From: Herpetosiphonaceae bacterium
Lineage (GTDB): Bacteria > Chloroflexota > Chloroflexia > Chloroflexales > Kallotenuaceae
NCBI GenBank assembly: GCA_036374795.1
Contig: DASUTC010000334.1
Span: forward strand, 1 to 36,795
DNA: 36,795 nucleotides
Reading direction: 5' to 3'
Part shown: one piece after another, positions 31,172-36,795 of the stretch
Position numbering within the stretch: the stretch's first letter is position 1
Layout: every line of letters starts with the position of its first letter
Position numbers and translations under genes: made by a program
Notes under the pieces: generated by a model
The model's input: only the letters and a program-made list of their open reading frames with translations
Told to the model about the DNA's origin: nothing
Database searches by the model: none

Positions 31172-31960
31172 CTAGCCATTGCTCGTCGTCGCCTCAAGCG
31201 CGGCGAGACGCTCGCGGATGCGCTGAAGATGCTCGCGGCGAATCACCAGCTTCCACCAGAGCTTGATCAACTGCGGAGGAATCCGGCGCAGCCGCCGAAA
31301 GTTGAAAAATTGCGACGTGCCGTAGGTTCGATGGTAATGATGCACGGGCACCTCCGCGAAGCGGAATCCGGCGTCTTGCAGCTTTTTAACCAGCTCCAGA
31401 CAGATCGTGCCGTCGGGCGACTCCAGATCGATCACGTCGAACACCTGACGCCGGATCAGCCGGAAATCACAGTCGACATCGCGCAGCCTAAAGCCAAACA
31501 TCAGCTTGACGCCGTGATGATAGAGCCGCCCGATGATCTTGCGGTGCAGCGGGTCTGAGCGGCTGATCTTGTAGCCATTGACCACATCGACGCCTGGCTG
31601 CATCTGCGGCACCAGCAGCTTCAGCTCGCGCGGATCGTACTGTGCGTCGCCGTCGGTATAGAAGATCAGATCCTTGGTAGCGCTGGCAAAGCCCACGCGC
31701 AGCGCGCCGCCGTAGCCCAGGCTGTAGCGATGCGTCAGCACCCGCAGCCGATCGTACTGCTGCGCCAGATCCTCAAGCACCTCGACGGTGTAATCGGTGC
31801 TGCCGTTCTCCACCACAATCACTTCGTAATCGTCGGTCAGCTCTGCCAGGGTATGCAGCGTCGTCACGACCAGGCTGCCGATCGTGCCGCCGTCGTTGTA
31901 GGCCGGGAAAAACGCCGTGATGCTTGGGCGTTTGGCATCAGAAAGATTCGCTGTCGTCAT
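31172..31960 (-). CDS. GT2 glycosyltransferase, polyprenyl-phosphate sugar synthase-like
   Basis: The protein (262 aa) is a GT-A transferase: ITAFFPAYNDGGTIG, VIVVENGSTDYT, LIFYTDGDAQYDPREL with the DxD-type metal site, DVVNGYKISRSDPLHRKIIG and DVDCDFRLIRR. No C-terminal membrane domain is present, though a basic C-terminal tail may attach to the membrane. The start is ATG 31960; the frame is open to 32134 but those residues look non-family. A TATAAT (31976-31971) ends 10 bases from the ATG, so the mRNA may be nearly leaderless. It is the first gene of the minus-strand glycan cluster and likely loads the first sugar on a lipid carrier. Confidence 0.9.
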   Translation of the reverse strand: MTTANLSDAKRPSITAFFPAYNDGGTIGSLVVTTLHTLAELTDDYEVIVVENGSTDYTVEVLEDLAQQYDRLRVLTHRYSLGYGGALRVGFASATKDLIFYTDGDAQYDPRELKLLVPQMQPGVDVVNGYKISRSDPLHRKIIGRLYHHGVKLMFGFRLRDVDCDFRLIRRQVFDVIDLESPDGTICLELVKKLQDAGFRFAEVPVHHYHRTYGTSQFFNFRRLRRIPPQLIKLWWKLVIRREHLQRIRERLAALEATTSNG

Positions 31961-31970
31961 AACGCGGCGG

Positions 31971-31976
31971 ATTATA
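31971..31976 (-). promoter_or_regulatory. -10 element of the glycan cluster promoter, possibly leaderless
   Basis: TATAAT on the minus strand ends 10 bases before the ATG at 31960, placing the expected transcription start within a few bases of the start codon. No ribosome-binding site is seen. No strong -35 is visible. Confidence 0.4.
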
Positions 31977-32120
31977 TCATGCAATCCGCCGTCAGGCTGC
32001 GGCGCTCGACAAGCGCTGTCGGTTGAACGATCACGTTTCAAGTTTGGCAGCCGCGCCGGGTCGAACCTGAGCAGGCAGGTGGGACACGCTTGGCGTGTCC
32101 CTAGCCACGAATCATCGCTC

Positions 32121-32480
32121 CTAAAGTGCCGCACGAAGCGTTGACACCAGCACCTCGGTCGCGACGTGCTTTAGGAGATAGGCTTCAGCGCCTGCACGCA
32201 GCCCTTCAAGCACATAACCATCGCGGTCACAACTCGTGAAAAGCACAATCGGGAGATCCGGATAGACCGCGCGCATCTGCCTGGTGGTCGCAACGCCATC
32301 CAGAATCGGCATGTACACGTCCATCAGCACGACATCGGGCTGGACCTGCATCACCAGGTCCATCGCCTCGGCCCCATTGCTGGCCTCGCCAACCACAGCC
32401 ATGTCGGCGTGGAGCGAGAGCAGACGACGAGTCATCTGCCGAATCACCGGGTAATCATCGACAAGCAGGATACGGATTGT
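32121..32480 (-). pseudogene. response-regulator receiver domain remnant without a usable start
   Basis: Frame reads TIRILLVDDYPVIRQM, phospho-acceptor VVLMDVYMPILDG, VLFTSCDRDG and LLKHVA, i.e. a complete receiver domain with acidic pair, phospho-Asp, Thr and Lys. No ATG, GTG or TTG lies in this frame upstream before a stop; the first is GTG 32447, which would remove the first strand and the acidic pair. Preceding residues read RLPFPTGGHLAEAQADLQ, a possible histidine-kinase tail. No output domain follows. It overlaps the end of the lectin frame by 37 bases and is probably the 3' part of a disrupted two-component gene. Confidence 0.6.
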
Positions 32481-33097
32481 CGCGTCCTGTAGATCAGCTT
32501 GAGCCTCGGCGAGATGACCTCCGGTTGGGAACGGTAGCCGATCGCCCGCACTAAAATGTTGAGGCCCACATGATTATCATCCGGGTCCAGCACGTACCAC
32601 TCGCTGTTGTGCCAGGTATCGAATTCAATACCAACACTGGGATTGAGTCCCTCATAGGCCATGCCTCCAAACGAAACCGCCGTGTTTGAGATCGGCTGGA
32701 GGGTGAAGACCAGCCCATCGGCGCCGCTCTGACCATAGGGAGTACCTGGGTCGGAGATTTGCATCTCGAAGTACGCATTGAATGAGCGATCCTCGGCCAG
32801 CGTGACCCGATCTCGCAAGAAGGCGCTACCCGCTCGCGAAGGTACCGGGCGGTTTTCAGTCAGCGGCGTCAGGCGGAGCGCATCCCCGCTGTGGAGCGCA
32901 TGGTGATTAAGCTGCCATTTGCCGATGTTGTCGGCGGTGAACTTGGGCATCGCGGCGGTGATGGTATACGTTGCCGCGTGAACTGGCGCGCTGTTGAGCG
33001 GGAGCAGCGTTGTCAGCACTGCCCATAGGAGCGTGAGCGAAACCCATCGCGGGACGATGTGCGTGCGGCGATGGCGGCTGAAGCGTGTTGTATCCAT
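32444..33097 (-). pseudogene. truncated secreted L-type (legume-like) lectin gene
   Basis: From ATG 33097 (with CGGAGAG upstream) the protein has a signal peptide ending near SAPVHAA, then an L-type lectin domain: WQLNHHALHSGDALRLTP, RSFNAYFEMQISDPG, SGADGLVFTLQ and VGIEFDTWHNSEW with DPDDNHVGLNI (metal-binding region). Homology stops at about 32555; the remaining 36 residues are not lectin-like and the expected second half of the sandwich is missing. So a full-length lectin (about 230 aa or more) was cut and joined to the two-component remnant. A short secreted fragment could still be made, but a folded lectin is unlikely. Confidence 0.65.
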
Positions 33098-33118
33098 GAG
33101 AATCTCTCCGATTTGCAA

Positions 33119-33899
33119 TACGTATCAGGTGAGTGTGATACAGGTGCGTGACGATGAACGTGCGGTAATGGTTGTGTTGTTACGGACAGATATGGGGGTG
33201 TCCGTAGGAGATCATCATAGCTGGCGCTCGACGATACGATATGCTCTTGGTGAGCAGCAGGGATGGTGTCCCTGCTGCCAGGCACCATACGTTGCTTCCT
33301 GCTGATAGGAGAGTTGCTTCAACGGGTTGGAGTCGTCCAACGTGACGAACCTGATCAAGCGATCCGTTGACTCGCTTACTGGACTCGTTGATGACAGGTG
33401 TACACTTCTAGATCATGTCAGCCTCTTTATCCTCATCAGGTGCAGACCAACTTGGTGCAGCACTATGCCTGACTGTATTTGACCACGTCCATGAGGTGGT
33501 GGTGTATCGGTTTTCGGTAGAAAAATCGATAACTCGAAGCAATCCTGGCCGTATCATCATTTGGGTGTCGTCCTTTCCGAGCCGGCAAAGTCTGAGAGAG
33601 GCCATTCCTCGGAAAGATATGGTTCAACGAACAAAACGTGTGTCAGTTAAACCCTAACGTCGCCGGGACCCCAGGCTTACCGGCAGATCCCAGGGACGTG
33701 ATACAATCGCCATAGTCGCCGTCGCTCATGCTCGACGTCGATCGTGGTATTGCTCGTAGAGCAGCAGGTACACGCACCAAAAAAGCGCCCGCTATTCATC
33801 GTCCAGCCCGATCGATAGCACCCGCCTCGACGATCGGTAGAGAGCATTCAACGCTTGTCCAGCATAGGCTCACAGACTTAGCGAAAGGAACAGCCGCTC
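33119..33899. other. intergenic region with an isolated strong hairpin, no supportable gene
   Basis: Small open frames on both strands at 33408-33657 overlap each other and lack recognisable domains and ribosome-binding sites. A perfect 10-bp hairpin (GCAGCAGGGA, 5-nt loop, TCCCTGCTGC) lies at 33254-33278. A TACAAT near 33704 may be the -10 of the peptidase gene, about 190 bases upstream of its start, but no good -35 is seen. Confidence 0.4.
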
Positions 33900-35627
33900 A
33901 TGGAATCGCGTACGTCGGACAATCAGGCAGGCTTCGTCGTGCCAACCGGTATTCTTACATTCGTGCTGCTGGCCGCTCTGGCATTCCTGGGCATGTACCA
34001 GATGGAGCCGCCCAGAGCAGCCAGCCTGGATGCCGCGCCGACCGAGTTTTCAGCCGCGCGAGCGCTCCAACATCTTGAGATCATTGCCCAACATCCCCGT
34101 CCGGTCGGCTCAGCAGAAAACACCAAAGCCCGTGAGTATATCGCCGCGGAGTTGACGAAGCAGGGCCTCCAGCCGGAGTTTCAGACCGCCACCGTCACGC
34201 GCACGCTGCGCAACGGTCAGGAATCTTCCGCTACGATCGAGAACGTGATGGCGCGGCTCGAAGGCACGGGCGGCGGCAACAATGCCGTAATGATCGCGGG
34301 CCACTACGACAGCGTCCAGCGCGGGCCGGGCGCGAGCGATGATATGTCCGCCATCGCCGCGATGCTCGAAACGCTCCGCGCGCTGCGCGTCGGCCAGGCC
34401 CCGGCTAACGATGTCATCTTCCTGTTCACCGATGGCGAAGAGCGCGGGCTGCTGGGCGCGAAAGCGTTCGTGGAGGAGCATCCCTGGGCAGATGATGTGA
34501 ACGTCGTGATGAACTTCGAGGCGCGCGGCACGACCGGCCCGTCCTATATGTTCGAGACGAGCGACAACAACGGCTGGCTGATCAGCCAGTTTGCCAAGTC
34601 GCCGTATCCCGTGGGCTACTCGTTCACCTACGACATCTATCAACTGCTGCCGAACGATACGGATCTCACCATGTTCCGCCAGGCGAACATGCCGGGCTTT
34701 GGCTTTGCCTTTATCGACGGCTTCGTCCACTACCACATGCCGACCGACAGCGTCGCCAACCTGAACCCGCGCACCTTGCAGCACCACGGATCGTATATGC
34801 TGGGCCTCGCCCGGCAGCTTGCGAATACCAGCCTCGACAACACCAGCGCGCCCAACCGCACCTACTTTAACATCCTGGGCTTTGTCGTCCACTACTCGCA
34901 GGCGCTCAATCTACCGCTGATGATCCTGACGGCGATCCTCTTTGTCGGCGTGATCGTGCTCGGCTTCCGGCGTGGGCGGCTGACCATCAGAGGCGTGATC
35001 GGCGGCTTCTTTATCTTTTTACTGGTCCTGATCGCCAGCCTGCTGGGCGTGTACGCGCTCTCGTTCCTGCTGCTGCTGATGAACGCACAGCCGATCAACA
35101 TGCTCAACGGCGCGACCTACAACTGGCAATACTTCACCATCAGCTATATCGCCCTGGCGCTCGCGATCACCTCGGCGCTCTACGTCTGGCTCCGCAGGCG
35201 CGTCCTGCTGAACAATCTGATCGTCGGCGCGTGGCTGTGGTGGCTGATCGTCCTGGTAGCCACCACGTTTGCGCTGCCAGGCACCAGCTATCTGTTCACC
35301 TGGCCGCTGATCTTTGGTCTGATCGCGCTGGCGGTTAAGTTCACGGCGCGCGATGAGGATGCGCCCAGAGTTACGCTGCTGCTGGTGCTGCTCCCGGCGA
35401 TCAGCGGTCTGCTGCTGCTGACGCCGCTGATCCGTGGCCTCTTCGTGGCGCTGTTCCTGCCGCTGTACGTGCCGGTGCTGTTCTTTGTGGTGCTGCTCTT
35501 CGGGCTGCTGCTGCCGCACCTGATGCTGATGACCAGCCGCAGCCGGTGGGTGCTGCCGATCGTATCGGCGCTGGTGGGCCTGAATCTGCTGATCTTCGCA
35601 GGCCTGACCGCTGGCGCGGGTGTGTAA
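33900..35627 (+). CDS. M28 family metallopeptidase with a C-terminal multi-helix membrane domain (ERMP1-like layout)
   Basis: The protein (575 aa) has an N-terminal helix (about 14-33), then an extracytoplasmic M28 domain: AGHYDSVQRGPGASDD (H135, D147), TDGEERGLLGA (E180, E181), NFEARG (E207) and HYHMPTD (H279). All residues expected for a two-zinc aminopeptidase are present. From about 340 to the end there are some eight membrane helices. The same order (anchor helix, M28, membrane domain) is known from eukaryotic ERMP1/Fxna. AAAGGAAC precedes the ATG. It may degrade peptides at the outer face of the membrane; the role of the membrane domain is unknown. Confidence 0.92.
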   Translation: MESRTSDNQAGFVVPTGILTFVLLAALAFLGMYQMEPPRAASLDAAPTEFSAARALQHLEIIAQHPRPVGSAENTKAREYIAAELTKQGLQPEFQTATVTRTLRNGQESSATIENVMARLEGTGGGNNAVMIAGHYDSVQRGPGASDDMSAIAAMLETLRALRVGQAPANDVIFLFTDGEERGLLGAKAFVEEHPWADDVNVVMNFEARGTTGPSYMFETSDNNGWLISQFAKSPYPVGYSFTYDIYQLLPNDTDLTMFRQANMPGFGFAFIDGFVHYHMPTDSVANLNPRTLQHHGSYMLGLARQLANTSLDNTSAPNRTYFNILGFVVHYSQALNLPLMILTAILFVGVIVLGFRRGRLTIRGVIGGFFIFLLVLIASLLGVYALSFLLLLMNAQPINMLNGATYNWQYFTISYIALALAITSALYVWLRRRVLLNNLIVGAWLWWLIVLVATTFALPGTSYLFTWPLIFGLIALAVKFTARDEDAPRVTLLLVLLPAISGLLLLTPLIRGLFVALFLPLYVPVLFFVVLLFGLLLPHLMLMTSRSRWVLPIVSALVGLNLLIFAGLTAGAGV

Positions 35628-35675
35628 GGGGACGAAAGAGCAAGTGGGTCTGGCACCCGGCCTTGGTTGAGGGCC

Positions 35676-35710
35676 GCAACTCGAAACTCGAAACCAGGAG
35701 CAAGGAGCAT
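35676..35710. repeat. 7-bp repeat tract that overlaps the next start codon
   Basis: Units GCAACTC, GAAACTC, GAAACCA, GGAGCAA, GGAGCAT read in register; the last includes the A and T of the reductase ATG at 35709. The GGAG motifs in the last two units are the only ribosome-binding sites available. Confidence 0.75.
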
Positions 35711-36494
35711 GCAGCAGCTATCGCGCATCGCGGTTGTCACCGCAGCCGCAGGCGGCATCGGACGAGCGACCGTCCGGCGCTTGCTGGCGGATCGATTCGC
35801 CGTCGTCGCCGTGGACGTGGATGCCGCCGCGCTGGACGAGCTGAAGGCCGCCGCGTCCACGGACGCGCTCCAGACCATCGTCGGCGACATGACCAGCGAG
35901 CACGATGTCGCGCGCGTCTTTGGGCAGGTGGCGCAGGCCGGGCCATTGGCGGCGCTGATCAACGGCGTTGGATCGACCTGTAGCAGCGAGCTGCGCGCGC
36001 TTTCGCTTGACGACTGGCAGCGGCTCTTCGCGCTCAACCTGACCAGCGTCTTTTTGTGTACGCGGGCGGCGCTGCCGCTGCTCGAAGCGGCCAGCGGCGA
36101 TCGGGTCATCGTCAACCTCTCGTCGACCCTGGCGCAGGTCGCCGATCCGCAAACCCTCGCCTATGGCGCCTTCAAGGCCGCGCTGGAACACCTGACGCGC
36201 GCGCTGGCGTTGGAGGTCGCGCCGAGCGGCATTCGCGCGATTAACGTCGCGCCGGGTCCCGTGGCGGCCACAGGCGGCGAGGCCGCCTTTGAAACCGACG
36301 ACTTCGCGCGGCTCAACCCGCTTGGCCGCTTCGCCACCGTCGACGAGATCGCGGCAGTGATCGCGTTTCTAGCCTCGCCGGACGCGGCCTACATCACCGG
36401 CACCACCATTCGCGTCGACGGCGGCGACTCGGCGCTGGGCGCTGGCTGGGGTCCGCTCCAGGCAGTGCGGAGCGCGCGGCGACAGCGCGATTGA
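35709..36494 (+). CDS. short-chain dehydrogenase/reductase (FabG-like SDR)
   Basis: The protein (261 aa) is a classical SDR: VTAAAGGIGRATVRRL (the usual TGxxxGIG with its first Gly changed to Ala), VDVDAAALDEL, INGVGS in place of NNAG, catalytic Ser in NLSSTLAQ, and Y-G-A-F-K in LAYGAFKAALEHL. The C-terminus reads ITGTTIRVDGGDSALG, like 3-oxoacyl-ACP reductases. An acidic residue after strand 2 suggests NAD(H) preference. The substrate is unknown. It lies 81 bases after the peptidase stop; its ribosome-binding site lies in a 7-bp repeat tract. Confidence 0.92.
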   Translation: MQQLSRIAVVTAAAGGIGRATVRRLLADRFAVVAVDVDAAALDELKAAASTDALQTIVGDMTSEHDVARVFGQVAQAGPLAALINGVGSTCSSELRALSLDDWQRLFALNLTSVFLCTRAALPLLEAASGDRVIVNLSSTLAQVADPQTLAYGAFKAALEHLTRALALEVAPSGIRAINVAPGPVAATGGEAAFETDDFARLNPLGRFATVDEIAAVIAFLASPDAAYITGTTIRVDGGDSALGAGWGPLQAVRSARRQRD

Positions 36495-36574
36495 AGGCAG
36501 ACGAGCCGAGCGCTGCAACATCGCCTCCCGCCAGCGCGTCACATCAACGCTTGATTTGCTGAAAGGAGCGGCGC

Positions 36575-36784
36575 ATGGAAACGCGAAGATTACAGCGATC
36601 CACCACCAACCGTATCATCGCGGGCGTGTGTGGAGGACTTGGCGAGTATTTCGGCATCGATCCGGTGATCATCCGGTTTCTCTTTATCCTGATGCTGCTG
36701 CCCGGCGGCGTGCCCGGACTCCTGCCGTACGTCATCTTGTGGCTGGTGATGCCTGAGGAGCGCTACAGCGGACAGCATCATTGA
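36575..36784 (+). CDS. PspC domain protein
   Basis: The protein (69 aa) is a single PspC domain: RSTTNRIIAGVCGGLGEYFGIDP, then VIIRFLFILMLL and a second hydrophobic stretch LLPYVILWLVMPEE. GAAAGGAGCGGCGC precedes the ATG. In enterobacteria PspC is a membrane sensor of the phage-shock response; stand-alone short forms are common in other phyla, often of unknown role. No other psp gene is visible. Confidence 0.92.
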   Translation: METRRLQRSTTNRIIAGVCGGLGEYFGIDPVIIRFLFILMLLPGGVPGLLPYVILWLVMPEERYSGQHH

Positions 36785-36795
36785 GCCGACCAGTC

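Noticed and set aside
33415-33657. 80-codon open frame upstream of the peptidase
   Set aside because: No ribosome-binding site or recognisable domain, and an equally long frame lies on the opposite strand.

Overview
The window looks like chromosomal DNA of a Chloroflexota bacterium, probably class Chloroflexia. This is inferred from GC-rich DNA, a secreted protein with paired FERxRFExHPE repeats of a type common in that phylum, GT-C-like membrane proteins, and a GT2-GtrA fusion. No database search was possible. There is no rRNA, phage module, transposase or CRISPR array. Two tRNA genes are present: Asn(GTT) and Ser(GGA).

Layout. 0-6 kb: a membrane glycosyltransferase, about 1.2 kb without a clear gene (with a possible gene relic), a small duplicated membrane protein, a monooxygenase-like protein, and an AlkZ-type winged-helix DNA glycosylase-like gene divergent from an RlmI-like RNA methyltransferase. 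6-8 kb: an orphan cytochrome P450. 7.8-14.6 kb: a maltodextrin locus on the minus strand with a ROK regulator, a lipoprotein binding protein, two permeases and a GH13 hydrolase; the ATPase is not here. 14.7-18.5 kb: a phosphotransferase and ppdK, the latter behind a consensus promoter and a structured leader RNA. 18.6-22.8 kb: a polytopic membrane protein, a small helical protein, a decayed DUF983 gene, a secreted repeat protein, the two tRNAs with their promoters and terminators, and a cupin. 22.8-32 kb: a small charged protein, then a minus-strand glycan cluster (GT2, membrane protein, epimerase, membrane protein, DegT aminotransferase, two methyltransferases). The two large membrane proteins look like divergent paralogues flanking the epimerase. 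32-33.1 kb: a truncated L-type lectin gene run into a response-regulator remnant. 33.9-36.8 kb: an M28 peptidase with a large C-terminal membrane domain, an SDR reductase and a PspC protein.

The most unusual signal is in the spacers. At least seven gene junctions carry degenerate 7-bp tandem repeats (unit roughly RNGTTYC, or its complement GRAACNY). The clearest is eleven contiguous units at 29084-29160. At 35676-35710 the repeat supplies the ribosome-binding site and overlaps the start codon of the next gene. A second family, a GC-rich GGCCGGGGGTGT element with a GGGGG/CCCCC hairpin, follows the stop codons of three unrelated genes in the same orientation. These two families, the ppdK leader, and the broken genes at 20.5 and 32.5 kb are the best candidates for follow-up.
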